Shown here: piece after piece, positions 19,730-31,210 of the stretch
How the letters are laid out: the number at the start of each line of letters is the position of its first letter
How positions within the stretch are numbered: position 1 is the first letter of the stretch
Assembly (NCBI RefSeq): GCF_014805685.1
Contig: NC_060905.1
Coordinates: forward strand, 181,001 to 245,000
Direction of reading: 5' to 3'
DNA: 64,000 nt
Source of the DNA: Silurus meridionalis
Taxonomy: Eukaryota; Chordata; Actinopteri; Siluriformes; Siluridae
Made by a program: the position numbers and the translations under genes
Notes under the pieces: generated by a model
Told to the model about the DNA's origin: nothing
What the model saw: only the letters and a program-made list of their open reading frames with translations
Databases searched by the model: none

Positions 19730-20560
19730 TTAAAGAATCCTGGCAGCATCTGTATCATCTGAGACTTTAAACTACATTGTCAGGTTCTAAAGGAACTTTA
19801 ACACTTGCACCATTGAGAGCGTTCTGACTGGTATCATTACTTCCTGGTTCGGGAACAGCACCATGCAAGACAGACGAGCCGTCTAGAGGGTGGTGCGGTC
19901 AGCTGAACATACCATCCACACCGAGCTCCCTAACCTGCAGGACATTTACAGCACTGGTGCAGGACCAGAGCCAGGAAGATTGTAAAGGACCTCAGCCATC
20001 CCAAAAATGGACTCTTTTCTTTGTTACGTTCAGAGAAGCGATTCAGCTCCTTGAAAGCGAACACAGAGAGAACGAGGAGGAGCTTCTTCACACAGGCCAT
20101 TCAGAGTTGAAACTAAGAAAAACCCAGGAACTACTACCTGGACTTCTCTCTCTGTCTCACTTTTCTTTGTCTTCACTGCACAATTATTATTTATGTAATT
20201 TATTTTATAATTAATTCTGCAACTTTGTTTTGCAATACTTATACGACACTTTAACTCTGGACTTGCACAGCACAGCGTCACTTTATGCCACACCATACTG
20301 CACATGGATACTTTAAGAACAAATCACACTTCTTCTTCTTCTTCTTTCGGCTTCTCCCATTAGGAGTCACCACAGTGGATCAGTATTCAGTATTCTGTCA
20401 ATATCTGATGTACTCCTCCATCCCTTTCTGGAATTCATAAAACAAAATATTTTCTATTTCTATTTTTTATGTTTTAATGTTGGACAGTTGTAAAAAGCAT
20501 TTCACTGCATGTCGTATTCCGTATGAATGTGTATGTGAAAAATACATTTTAATTTGAGAT
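19730..20560 (+). mobile_element. LINE C copy 1, right part
   Basis: Continues LINE C after the Harbinger insertion: 'ttgcaccattgagagcgttc' and 'acagcaccatgcaagacaga' match 47711 and 47761. The 3' UTR ends 'gtaaaaagcatttcactgca...gtatgtgaaaaatac', as in the other copies. A 20330-20430 stretch (tcttcttctttcggcttctc...) is a piece of another, unidentified fish repeat. Confidence 0.8.
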
Positions 20561-21420
20561 ATGTTATGGGATTACTAAATGACTAAAATCTCATAGTACA
20601 AAAAACCCATCTTAAGGATGTGAGTTTTCATATTTACTGACCATACCAAAGTTATTTTAATGGCTTTTACTCATTAGGAGAAAAGTTACAAGTAATTCAA
20701 GTTATACAAGTATTATATCCAATGATGCACCAAAGCAGTTAAAGCCCACACAAAGTCTGACCTAAAAAGTCCAATGTACAGCAGAGTTTAATGCATTATA
20801 TTTTATAATGGCAGTAACGCAAAATAGCAATACACACATTTTGCCCAATATTTGTTTGTAACCAATAAAATGCTGCTTTATATTACACTCCTTTAGTGAC
20901 ATTAAATTTATGATCAGTTTTACCTACTACCAACTTTACCTACTCTGAACTCTATATTGATTAGTATGTCTGCATACTGGTGATAAATGGAGGTCAGTGA
21001 TCCTATGCGAAGCCCACCTTCTGCAGCAAGTAAGGGCATCTTACCCCTGGTTCCAGTACCCACTTGACATGTTTATTTTGATGAGTTTTGAGTCCAGATC
21101 ATCTGTTATTTTTGTAAGCCATGTCTTTTCTAATCTATGTTCACTGTGTTTTGTAGGTAAACCCTAATCTGTTTTTGGAGTTTTTAAGTATGAATTTATG
21201 AATCTATATCTGTTCCTGCTAGCCAGTAGAACTACACTATGAATTTGTCCTAATAAACAACATGCTGAGTATAAGCACTCAGATCCTGCCTCATCATACA
21301 GTATATTAGATCAGATAATTGAGTACTTAGTATGTTATTATTATTATTAAACTCTACTGAAATATTATATATATAAACACTATTGAAAGGAAGATTGAAG
21401 ATTGGGAAGAAGGTGGGTCT
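20561..21420. other. Intergenic, no gene seen
   Basis: Upstream flank of the OR gene. AT-rich, no coding signal or recognised repeat except short TATTAT runs at 21337-21348. Confidence 0.5.
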
Positions 21421-21427
21421 TATCTTT

Positions 21428-21594
21428 CAGCAAATCAGCTAATAAAATGTGTATGGATGAGAAAAACACCTCTGAGATTGATTTGGAGTATAAATGTCTG
21501 TGACGGAGATTTCTTCACACCAGCAGAGGTTTATCTTTACACTGTGCTCTCTGAAGGACTACCAGAAAATAACATGGACTAATTGTCAAAATAA
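21428..21594 (+). promoter_or_regulatory. OR promoter with TATA box (21489-21495)
   Basis: TATAAAT at 21489 lies ~105 bp before the ATG. The block is homologous to that at 3411-3540. A short upstream ATG (21574) is followed at once by a stop (atggactaa), giving a three-codon upstream frame before the true start. Confidence 0.6.
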
Positions 21595-22533
21595 ATGGAT
21601 TATTCAGTCAATGTAACATATTTAACACTAGAGGGACATGTGGATTTAGTGCATTACAGATATCTTTATTTTATGTTTACTTTCATATTTTATATAATGA
21701 TTATCTGTTTTAATACTGTTATTATTTCAGTTATATTCAAAAAGAAATGTCTCCATGAGCCCATGTACATTTTCATTGCTGCTTTACTTTGTAATGCTCT
21801 CTTTGGATCATTTGCACTTTATCCAAAACTTCTCACTGATTTACTGTCTGAAAAACAAATCACTTCTTTTGGAGCTTGTTTATTTCAAGCATTTTGTATT
21901 TACACATATGGATCATCAGAGTTTACACTCCTATCAGCTATGGCTTATGACAGATATGTGTCCATCTGTAAACCTTTACATTATGCAACTCTTATAAAAA
22001 TGTCCACTGTCAGAAAGCTAATATTTTTGTCATGGTTTGTGCCTTGCTGTGAAAATGCTGTTGGTGTTCTTCTAACATCCCGTCTGCAGCTGTGTAAATC
22101 TAAATTAAACAGAATATACTGTGATAATTATTCTATTGTGAAATTAAGCTGTGGTGAAATATCTCTGAATAACTCATGGGGGCTCTTTATTTTCAGCATC
22201 GCTGTCTTTCCTCCAGTGATTTTTATAATCTTCTCGTACATTCGAATTCTTGCTGTGTGTTTAAAGAATTCAAAAGATTTTAGAAGAAAAGCTTTACAGA
22301 CCTGTTTACCACATCTTTTAATTTTCATAAATTTCTCTATCAATGCATGTTTTGAAGTAATAAATAACAGAATAGAATCAAAACAAATTCCACATGCAAT
22401 TACCATTATCCTGTCAGTAATCCCGTTAGTTGTTCCTCCTCTCATAAATCCAATTATATATGGATTAAAAATGCATGAGATTTTTAACAGTATCAGGAGA
22501 CTGATTATTTGGGGGAGTCGTGTACAAGTTTAG
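21595..22533 (+). CDS. Odorant receptor, teleost OR family, intact
   Basis: A seven-transmembrane class A GPCR expressed in olfactory sensory neurons, where it binds odorants and activates G-olf. The single-exon frame has 312 codons, normal for the family. Seen: N-glycosylation site NVT at residues 6-8; TM1 about 24-48; LHEPMYIF at 53-60 before TM2; C95 at the top of TM3; MAYDRYVSIC at 116-125 (the OR version of DRY); cysteines 168, 176 and 186 in extracellular loop 2; FSYIRI at 213-218 in TM5; KALQTCLPHL at 232-241 in TM6; PPLINPIIY at 281-289 in TM7. The start is chosen because it gives the usual ~22-residue N-terminus before TM1. Subfamily cannot be fixed here. The closest relative in view is the pseudogene at 3541, same strand, a tandem duplicate 18 kb upstream; the space between is filled by transposons. 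Confidence 0.92.
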   Translation: MDYSVNVTYLTLEGHVDLVHYRYLYFMFTFIFYIMIICFNTVIISVIFKKKCLHEPMYIFIAALLCNALFGSFALYPKLLTDLLSEKQITSFGACLFQAFCIYTYGSSEFTLLSAMAYDRYVSICKPLHYATLIKMSTVRKLIFLSWFVPCCENAVGVLLTSRLQLCKSKLNRIYCDNYSIVKLSCGEISLNNSWGLFIFSIAVFPPVIFIIFSYIRILAVCLKNSKDFRRKALQTCLPHLLIFINFSINACFEVINNRIESKQIPHAITIILSVIPLVVPPLINPIIYGLKMHEIFNSIRRLIIWGSRVQV

Positions 22534-23850
22534 TTTTAGATGTAGATTTTTTTTGCATGTTGAAAATAAATCAATATTCATTTATTGTACAATATATTAT
22601 AATGTCTACATCAATTTTGTTAAATATTGTATTTGGAATTGGTATATTATATTCTATATGAAGCCCAAATCTGTACACAAAATGTCTAATATATTTAATA
22701 TATATTTTCCATTAAATTTAAATTAAATAATGAGAATATAATTTATTATGCATTTATTATTATTATTATGCTTCAATTCAAGTAATTTGTATTTGTATAG
22801 CTCTTTAAACAATGAACATTTTTATGCAATATGTCTTATGACTGTCTATGCAGGCCACTTAAGTCCTTTTGATGACAACAAAGATCAACATTTACCTCAT
22901 GTTAATAGTATTCTGTGATGGGCCGTATTATGGTCAGGTTTAAGTAATTCTGTAAATATTAAAGACTTTGTGTCATGTATATCAATATTTGTACGTCATA
23001 CATAGAAGACAATGCGATTTTATGTTTTTTTATTTGACTCACTGCTATATGTGAAATGTTTGCTGTTCATAGGTTCGGGTCTGTAGTACCAAATCTGTGG
23101 CTCGTATTCCATAATTGCTGCTAGTTGCAATTCCAAAACATGACAAATTGAGTAGCAAGGGAGTTTAAACTGGGAATTACCCTCAATATTTTTCCCTTAG
23201 GTAGTAAGTTTAGCTTAAGGTGAACTTTTAACCAACTGAGAGCAATTAATAGTTAATTATCATCTGTTGTAGGCCTCTGCTTTTTTCTTTTATACAATAC
23301 CTCTGGGTATGATTATGTTTAAGCATCGATTCTACTGCTATACTTATGTCACACAATTGTTTGTTTCAAGCAAAGTCAGATGGCAAACACCAGCTTAATA
23401 TACTTAAGGAATCTGTAACGAACAATCAATACAAAATGCTAAAAATTAAAAAAGATTCTAGACCGTCTACAACATAAAAAATATAAAGAAAAACCGAATA
23501 GAGAATATCCTTTAGTTGAGCTTTAGTTGAACTTCATTGTCATTCTGGAATATGTGGAGAATTGTGGTGCTCACAGGACCTTATTGTTGAATATGTAAAC
23601 AAATTTAATTTTGTGTTATGTAGCTTACAACAGGTTATGGTTACTGAACTGCTGGATGTCCATGTGGTGCTCGAAAAACCTTCTGGGCTTTCTAAATAAT
23701 TAATAAGTGATTGTCCAGAGCCAAGGACAACCAGGCTAAACCATCCATCTGCTAGCTGCACGCTGCGGTACAGGAAGTGCTGAAAACTAGCATGGTCGCC
23801 TTAATGAACGGACCTGGTGGTGATCTTGCAGAGTTCATGTCCATGGCCAC
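22534..23850. other. Downstream flank of OR, no gene; degraded L2 tail at 22776-22830
   Basis: AT-rich. The only recognised piece is 'atttgtatagctctttaaac' and 'aatgaacattttt', an eroded match to the L2-M 3' tail seen at 39525. Nothing else is supported. Confidence 0.5.
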
Positions 23851-23854
23851 CAGA

Positions 23855-24760
23855 GCTTGTTGTGTTCACTAAACACAGATTGGAAGGCTGTTCCATAAAC
23901 ATGGGGCTTTATAAGAGAAAGATCTGCTCCTTAGTGTAGTCTTCATTATTTCAGGTACTACCAAATAGCCTGCACTTTTTAAACTAAGTAGGTGTGGAGG
24001 ATCATCCTGGTACAGAAGTTCACTCAGATACTGCAGCGTGAGAGCGTTAAGTGCTTTATACGTCAGTAGTAATATTTTATAATCAGTGTGAGATGGAATT
24101 GGGAGCAGTGTAGATGATTAAAACAGGGCTGATGTGCTCATATTTTCTAGATCTAGTGAGGACTCTTGCTGCTGCATTCTGAACTAACTGAAAGCTTATT
24201 TCTGCACTTACTCCAACACCCAGACAGTAAAGCGTTACAGTAGTCTAATCCAGATGTTACAAAAACATCAACTAGTTTTTCTGCATCCTGTAACGACATC
24301 ATATTTCTAATTTTAGCAATATTTCTAAGGTGAAAGAAGGAGATCCTGGTGATATTATTCACGTGAGACTCAAAGGAAAGACTCGGGTCAATAATCACAC
24401 CGAGGTCTTTGACTGCTGTACACACTGAAACAGAAACACCATCCAGAGATGCTACGTAATCGGAAAGTTTACTTCTAGCTGCATGTGGTCCTAGTAAAAG
24501 TACTTCTGTCTTATCCGAGTTGAGCAGAAGAAAGTTATCAAGCATCCACTGTCTAATGTCCTTTACACACTCCTCAACATTGTTAAGCTGATCTCTCTCA
24601 TCTGACTTTGCTGAAATATACAGCTGTGTATCATCAGCATAGCAATGGAAGCGAATCCCATGTTTATGTATATTTTTACCCAGAGGCAGCAGATATAAAG
24701 AAAAAAGGACCACAGTTTGTTTGAACAGTTCTGTAAGTCTAAGTGTCATCAGTGAATACT
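23855..24760 (-). mobile_element. L2-M LINE copy, 3' half of RT and UTR
   Basis: Minus-strand L2-type LINE, 5'-truncated within RT. The coding part is described separately. The 3' part 'acagattggaaggctgttcc' and 'ctcagatactgcagcgtgag' matches copies at 40500-40700 and 55630-55780. Confidence 0.75.
24153..24700 (-). pseudogene. L2-M reverse transcriptase C-terminal part
   Basis: Frame begins at the RT palm: [20 protein letters not shown] has the catalytic YADD, followed by [17 protein letters not shown], a thumb with [18 protein letters not shown] and [12 protein letters not shown]. Upstream RT blocks are missing, and the C-terminal [17 protein letters not shown] sequence is broken by a frameshift at ~24200. 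Confidence 0.75.
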
Positions 24761-25290
24761 TTATAACCTCAACATTGATGGAACTGTAATGATGGACATT
24801 CAGTGTGGAAGATGAGGATGAGTTTTTCCTTCACCACAGTCACCACTGGATCTGTAATGGTGAATGGTGAATGGTGAATAGGATCTACATTGCTCCTTTT
24901 GTTTGCTCACCACTACTGAGGTTACCGGTGTTAACGTGTAAAAGTAAAATGAGAAGAGCTTAACTGTGTTAATTACTAATATTTATTTAGAAAAAAAAGG
25001 AAAGAAAACAAACAATTAGCTTGACTTCAGGAGTCTTTTTTTTTTGCTGAGGTCAATAAATAGTATGCGCAAGCACCGACCTCCACAGCCACGCCTTGCC
25101 CCACTCTTATAACTGGGCCCCCGACCTATAGAGGGCGCACACTTGCAAGAAAAAAAAAACCATTATATCTATTCAAATGAAAATTAATTATAAATCAGAT
25201 GCAATTCTATCTCATGGCTCCTACTCATTAGGGAGAAACATGCAAAGAAACAAACTTATAGACATTCTAACTTTATAACCTCTTTATCTC
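24761..25290. other. L2 3' UTR scraps and unassigned sequence
   Basis: The piece 'tttttccttcaccacagtca' (24825) matches the L2-M UTR at 38245. The rest, including 'gggcgcacacttgc' near 25130, is unassigned and noncoding. Confidence 0.4.
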
Positions 25291-25294
25291 TGTG

Positions 25295-25545
25295 AGGCAT
25301 GAGATGATCCCCAGAGTATGCTTTTGTAACATCTAGATTAGACTACTGTAACGCTTTACTGTCTGGGTGTTGGAGTAAGTGCAGAAATAAGCTTCAGTTA
25401 GTTCAGAATGCAGCAGCAAGAGTCCTCACTAGATCTAGAAAATATGAGCACATCAGCCCTGTTTTAACCATCTACATTGCTCCCAATTACATCTCACACT
25501 GATTATAAAATACTACTACTGACATATAAAGCACTTAATGGTAAC
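25295..25545 (+). mobile_element. L2-M LINE fragment (C-terminal RT)
   Basis: Plus-strand piece reading [13 protein letters not shown] and [20 protein letters not shown], the L2 C-terminal motif. It is the mirror of 24130-24290 and is in the opposite orientation. Only about 80 codons remain. Confidence 0.7.
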
Positions 25546-26588
25546 CCAACCATTAGGGTTGCACAAGCCAGGTCACTCAGTGTGGGTCTCAAGCCCAGAT
25601 AAATGGAGAGGGTTGTGTTAGGAAGGGCATCCAGCGTAAAACATGAAAAAATCGAATATGTGGATCACGAATCTCATACTGGATCAGTCAAGGCCCGGGT
25701 TACCAACAACCACCACAGGTACCAACACAGCCAACAGGGTAGCTGTGGAAATTGGGCTACTGTTGGCCAAAGAAGGAGAGGAGGAAGACGTCTACAGCGA
25801 CAGCAGGGAAAGGAGAAGTGGAGGAGAGTGGAGGTTCGGGTTGGTACTTTAAATGTTGGTACTATGACTGGTAACAGGATAGAGGGAGCCGATATGATGG
25901 AGAGGAAAAGGGTAGATATGGGCATGTAGGTGAAAGGAACAGAGGTGATGAGGAGGTGATGGTAGGTATGGATTTAAGGAGAGGAATGTGGAAGGGCAGA
26001 TGTTGGTAGATTTTGCTAAAAGGATGGAAATGGCAGTGGTGAACACATATTTTAAGAAGAAGGAGGATCACAGGGTGATGTATAAGAGTGGAGGAAGGTG
26101 CACACAGGTGGACTATGTTCTATGTAGGAGATGCAACCTGAAGGAGATTGGACACTCCAAGGTGTTGGCAGGGGACAGTGTAGCGAGACAGCATCAGATG
26201 GTGGTCTGTAGGGTGAAGTAAAGGAGGAGAGGGAAGATTAAAGAAGAATAAGATGGTGGAAACTGATGGACTGTAGAGTGAGGTTCAGGTAAGAGGTCAG
26301 ACAGGTGTTTGGTGGTGGTGAAGAGGTGCTGGATGATTGGGAAACTACTTCAGAAGTGATGAGGGAGACAGCTAGAAAGGTACTTGGTGTAACATCTGGA
26401 ATAGAAAGGAAGACAAAGAGACGTTGTGGTGGAATGAGGAAGTGCAGGAAAGCATAAGGAGAAAGAGGTTGGAGAAACAGAATTGGGATCGACAGGGAGA
26501 TAAAAAGTAGGCAGGAGAACAAAGAGATGCAGCAGCAGGTGAAGAGGAATGTGGTGAAAGCCAAGGAAAAGGCATATGAGGAGCTGTA
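25546..26588 (+). mobile_element. I/Nimb-like LINE, left part
   Basis: A degraded LINE of the type often mis-annotated as 'craniofacial development protein 2-like'. The opening 'gaagggcatccagcgtaaaa' and the endonuclease text VRVGTLNVGTMTGNRIEGADMMERKRVDMG (given here in two parts: VRVGTLNVGTMTG; ADMMERKRVDMG) are visible, then GGRCTQVDYVLCRRCNLKEI (25988-26220). It stops at 26588 where a Rex1-like LINE is inserted and goes on at 30096. Confidence 0.7.
25603..26221 (+). pseudogene. I/Nimb-like endonuclease remnant
   Basis: APE-type endonuclease fragments: RVGTLNVGTMTG (Asn motif) at ~25835-25870, then, after a deletion, FAKRMEMAVVNTYFKKKEDH and GRCTQVDYVLCRR (Asp motif with DYVL) at 25995-26130. 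Stops and a deletion of the central Glu motif make it inactive. Confidence 0.65.
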
Positions 26589-27170
26589 GGAGAAGTTCAA
26601 GTCAAGTCAAGAGGCTTTTATTGTCATTTCTACTATACACAGTGGTACACAGTACACAGTAAAAATGAGACAACGTTTCTCCAGAACCCTGGTGCTACAC
26701 TAAACAACAACTAACAAAACAACATAAAGCTACAACACAAGTTACATAAAGTGCATCGAGTGCAACCTGGTGCAAACAGTGCAGACAGACAGTGCAGACA
26801 GACGACACAAGACAAGACACAAAACCTTATATAGCGCCGACCAGTAAACCTACTGTATACTTGATTATACAGTACTGTACAAGAAAACTGTAAAAACTAT
26901 ACAAAATATAAACTATATCCCAGAAGTGAGTGTAAACAGTGTAGTGCAAAAAGAATACAGCAGCAGTCGAAGGTGCAAAAAACAGCATGTAAACAGTATA
27001 ATACAATGAAAATGATAAATGTGCAAAAAACAGCAGTTGAGAGTGGTACTGTTGAGAATAATAAATAATAAATAAATGAATGGTGGTGGAATGGATTGAG
27101 ATGAGTGATGAGTGTGTGTGAAGTGTTAAGTCCAGGAAAATGTTTACAGTTCATTACACACATTTGAGTG

Positions 27171-27208
<38 letters not shown>

Positions 27209-30095
27209 TTCCGTTTCATTACTGTGGGAAGAAACTGTTGCACAGTCTTGTTGTGACGGCCGAATGCTTGAACTGTTTTCCTGATGGTAGGAGTGTAAAA
27301 GTGTGTGTGAGGGTGTGTTTGATCGTCCACAATGCTGTGTGCTTTGCGGATGCAGCGTGTAGTGTAAATGTCCATGATAGAGGGGAGAGAGACTCCGATG
27401 ATCTTCTCAGCTGTCCCCACTATCCTCTGTAGGGACTTGCGGTCCGAGACGGTGCAGTTCCCAAACCAGGCAGTGATGCAGCTGCTCAGGATGCTCTCAA
27501 TGGTCCCTCTGTAGAACATGGACAGGATGGGGGGAGGGAGGTGGGTTTTCCTCAGCCTTCTCAGGAAGTAGAGACGCTGCTGGGCTTTCTTGGTGATGGA
27601 GCTGGTGTTAATTGACCAGGTGAGGTTGTCTGCCAGATGAACACCAAGGAATTTGGTGCTCTTGACGATCTTCACTGAGGATCCATCAATAATCAGTGGA
27701 GATTGGTCGCTCTGTGCTCTCCTGAAGTCCACAACCATCTCTTTCGTTTTGTCCACGTTCCGAGACAGGTTGTTTGCTCCACACCAGGCAGTTAGCCGTT
27801 GCACCTCTTCTCTATATGCTGACTCATCGTTCTTGCTGATTAGACCCACCACGGTCGTGTCATCAACGAACTTGATGATGTGGTTCGAGCTGTGCATTGC
27901 CACACAGTCGTGAGTCAGCAGAGTGAACAGCAGTGGGCTGAGCACACAGCCCTGGGGGGCCCCAGTGCTCAGTGTGGTGGTGCTGGAGATGCTGTTCCCG
28001 ATCCTGACTGACTGAGGTCTCTCAGTCAGGAAGTCCAGGATCCAGTTACAGAGGGAGGTGTTCAGGCCCAGAAGGTTCAATTTCTCGATCAGGTGCTGAG
28101 GAATGATTGTGTTGAAAGCTGAGCTGAAGTCAATGAACAGCATTCGCACATACGGGTCCTTGTTATCCAGGTGAGTGAGGGCCAGATGGAGGGTTGTGGA
28201 GATGGCATCGTCCGTGGAACGGTTTGGGCGATACGCAAACTGCATGGGGTCCAGGGAGGGTGGAAGCTGGGTCTTAATGTGCCTCAAGATGAGGCTCTCG
28301 AAGCACTTCATCACGATGGGTGTGAGCACGACGGGACGATAGTCATTGAGGCAGGAGACAGAAGACTTCTTCGGCACGGGAACAATGGTCGTTGTCTTGA
28401 GGCACGTGGGAACAACGTTGCTGCTCAGGGAGATGTTGAAGATGTCAGTGAGGACATCTGCTAGCTGTTCTGCACATTCCCTGAGCACTCTGCCAGGAAT
28501 GTTGTCTGGTCCAGCAGACTTCCATGGGTTAACTCTGCATAGAGTTTTCCTCACTTCAGCTGTGGATAGACAGAGCACCTGGTCAGTGGGAGGAGGGATG
28601 GTTTTCCTCGCCACCATATTGTTTTGCACCTCGAACCGGGCGTAGAAGTCGTTCAGCACATCTGGGAGGGAGGGGTCACGGTCACAAGCAGGTGATGTGG
28701 TCTTGTAATTCGTGATCGCCTGGATGCCCTGCCACATGCACCGGGTGTCTCCGCTGTCCTGGAAGTGGTTGTGGATTTTCTTCGCGTGTGCGCGCTTCGC
28801 CTCTCTGATGGCACGGGACAGTTTGGCCCTTGGTGTTTTTAAGGCCGCCTTGTCCCCTGATCTGAAGGCAGAGTCTCTTTGTTTCAGCAGCGCACGCACA
28901 TTTGCAGTCATCCACGGTTTCTGGTTGGAGCGTGTAGTGATAGTCTTGGAGATGGTCACATCATCAACGCACTTGCTGATGTAGCTGGTCACTTTTGATG
29001 TGTACTCCTCCAAGTTGATGGAATCGCCGTAGGTTGCAGCCTCTCTAAACATGTCCCAGTCAGTGCACTCAAAACAGTCCTGAAGAGCAGAAGTAGCTCC
29101 TTCTGGCCAGGTTTTCACCTGTTTCAGAACCGGTTTAGAGCGTCTGACGAGCGGTCTGTATGCTGGAATTAACATAACAGAGCTGTGGTCTGAGTATCCG
29201 AGATGGTGGCGGGGCTCCGCATGATACGCACCGGGGATGTTTGTGTAAACAAGATCCAGCGTGTTCGCTCCTCTCGTTGCAAAGTCCACATGCTGATGGA
29301 GTTTAGGAAGCACAGTCTTGAGATTCGCATGGTTGAAATCTCAGGCGATAATAAACAATCCGTCGGGGTGAGCATTCTGCAGGTCGCTAATAGCGCCGTA
29401 GAGTTTACACAGTGCCTCCTTAGCATTAGCACTGGGAGGAATGTACACTCCAACAATGTAAACTGTGGTGAATTCCCGTGGTAAATAAAAAGGTCTGCAT
29501 CTAACAGTCACAAACTCCACTAGCGATGAGCAGTAGCATGAAACCAGTACAGAGTTCTTACACCATTCCGTGTTGATATAAACACACACGCCACCACCGC
29601 GAGTCTTACCGCACAGAGCTGCATTTCTGTTGGCTCGAAACACGGTTAGCCCGTCTAGCTGCATGGCGGCTTCCGGAACTCTGTTGCTGAGCCACGTCTC
29701 CGTGAAAACAAGACGCAACAGTCTCTAAACTCTCGCCGTGTGGTTTGCTGGAGTTGGATGTAGTCCAGTTTATTATCCAGGGAGCAGACATTTGAAAGAA
29801 AAATGGACGGGATAGCCGGCCGGCTAGGGTTAGCATTTAGCCTAGCACGGACACCCGCCCTCTTGCCGCTCTTCCGCTTTCTCGAACAGCGCTTTCGACA
29901 TCTCCTCTCCCGGCCACCGGCATCAGGTAACACCGAGGTCTGGGGGCCTGGTCTTTGTGGCCAAGGTCGCAGCAAGCCGAGGTCACGAATGTTGTTGATA
30001 AGATCATCATGCAGATTGTTGGTTGCATGATGCCTGTATCGTAGCAGTGTCTGGTGGTCTTACACATAAACACAGCTGACTCTGGTGTCCATGTA
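26589..30095 (-). mobile_element. Nearly complete Rex1-like LINE, 3.5 kb
   Basis: Inserted in the I/Nimb-like LINE. Its 3' tail on the minus strand ends 'gaaatgacaataaaagcctc' and 'ttgacttgacttg'. The 3' UTR (26600-27150) is the source of fragments at 131-500, 5839-5935 and 58786-59283. Its ORF has one single-base deletion and one nonsense codon in the parts that can be read, which makes it the youngest coding LINE in the window. A (TG)n tract at 27171-27201 lies inside the end of the ORF. Confidence 0.85.
27154..29975 (-). pseudogene. Rex1-like ORF: endonuclease + reverse transcriptase
   Basis: Target-primed reverse transcription enzyme. Order on the minus strand: basic region [15 protein letters not shown] (~29870); endonuclease [21 protein letters not shown] (~29710), CRPFYLPREF, then [15 protein letters not shown] where TGA (29341-29343) replaces the Gly of the GDFNH motif, and [11 protein letters not shown] one-base loss at about 29707 shifts the frame before FTETWL. 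From 29313 to 27154 a 719-codon frame is open: [45 protein letters not shown], and K-F-V-D-D-T-T, where Val replaces the usual Ala beside the two catalytic Asp. The thumb and C-terminus are complete; the last codons run into the (CA)n as His-Thr repeats. Confidence 0.9.
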
Positions 30096-30603
30096 TTGTG
30101 AAGGGTCGTGCTAAATATGGTGATGGAGGTGGAAATGTGTTGACTAGTAAGGAGAGTGTGTTGAGAAGGTGGAGGGAGTATTTTGAGCAGCTGATGAACG
30201 AGAAAAATTAGAGAGAGAAGGTTGGATGATGTGGAGTTGGTGAAGCAGAAAGTGGATAGGATTAGTAAGGAGGAAGTGAGAACAGCAACTAAGAGGATGA
30301 AGAGTGGAAAGTCGGTAGGAGCAAATGATATACTGGTAGAAGCATGAAGATGTTTAGGAGAGATGCAGTGGAATTTTTAACAAGATTGTTTAACAGGATT
30401 CTGGAGAGTGAGAAGTTGCCTGAGGAATGGAGAAGGAGTGTGCTGGTACTGATCTTTAGGAATAAGGGAGAAGTGCAGACCTGCAGTAACTATAGGGGAA
30501 TTTATGGGAATTCACTACACGAAGTTATGGGAAAGAGTAGTAGAAGCCAGGCTGAGAAAAGAGGTGACCATCTGTAAGAAACCGTATGGTTTCATGCCAA
30601 GGA
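30096..30603 (+). mobile_element. I/Nimb-like LINE, middle part
   Basis: Continues the LINE of 25546-26588. It reads GNVLTSKESVLRRWREYFEQ with LMNEK, then the RT start 'KMKSGKSVGANDI', RLFNRILESEKLPEEWRRSV and the strand 'CSNYRGI' near 30490. It is broken by a 205-bp insertion at 30604. Confidence 0.75.
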
Positions 30604-30808
30604 GGTAGCGCGGGCACTTCCGGTGCTTCCACTTCTGGGGTAGCGCGAACCCGCAACTGTCCAGGTTTTCTCACACACACACTGCCAGATTGTCTCGTTG
30701 GCTTCCGTGTTTTTTGTTGAGACTTCCCTGTCCCTCGGTTTCGTTTTTTCCCGTATTTTGCTTTTATTGCTGCGTCCTGCATTTGGGTCCTACTTTTGCA
30801 CCACTGAC
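30604..30808. mobile_element. 205-bp insertion of unknown class with AGGA duplication
   Basis: The I/Nimb-like RT frame reads YGFMPR...KSATDALFAL, and 205 bp of foreign sequence lie between the two halves, flanked by AGGA at 30600-30603 and 30809-30812. The insertion is GC-rich at the left ('gtagcgcgggcacttccggt') and T-rich at the right ('ttgggtcctacttttgcacc'). It has no coding capacity. It may be a solo LTR or a small nonautonomous element. Confidence 0.6.
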
Positions 30809-31210
30809 AGGAAGAGTGCCACAGATGCCTTATTTGCTTTGAGTATGTTGATGGAGAAGTATAAAGAAGGTCAGCAGGAGTTGCATTGTAGCAGTCAATG
30901 TCTGTGAGAGTGTCACTGGTGGCCTGAGAAGCAAATGTACTCCAGTCTGTGTGTGAAAACCTTTCCTGAAGTGTGAAATCATTGTGTGTTTGTGAATTTA
31001 GAGAAAGCGTACGACAGGGTGGAGAGAGGAGTTGTGGTATTGTATGAGGAAGTCTGGTGTGTCAGAAGTATGTGAGGGTGGTGCAGGACATGTATGAGGA
31101 CAGTGTGACAGCAGTGAAGTGTGCAGTAGGAACGACAGACTGGTTCAAGGTGAAGGTTGGACTGCATCATGGATCGGCTCTGAACCCTTTCCCTTTTGCA
31201 GTGGTGATGG
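30809..31210 (+). mobile_element. I/Nimb-like LINE, right part (RT)
   Basis: Goes on from the insertion with KSATDALFALSMLMEKYKEG, then NLEKAYDRV (the first catalytic Asp block), CQKYVRVVQDMYEDSVTAVK-type sequence at 31057, and 'FKVKVGLHHGSALNPF' (block 4; HHGSAL) at 31150. The YADD block is absent because the copy ends at about 31210. Confidence 0.75.

Noticed and set aside
21337..21375. Possible Olf/EBF site upstream of the OR
   Set aside because: The AT-rich sequence has no convincing TCCCNNGGA-type match, so it is not listed.
25603..25929. Possible host gene similar to 'craniofacial development protein 2'
   Set aside because: That name is a frequent mis-annotation of I/Nimb-like LINE endonucleases; RT of the same LINE follows at 30340-31200.
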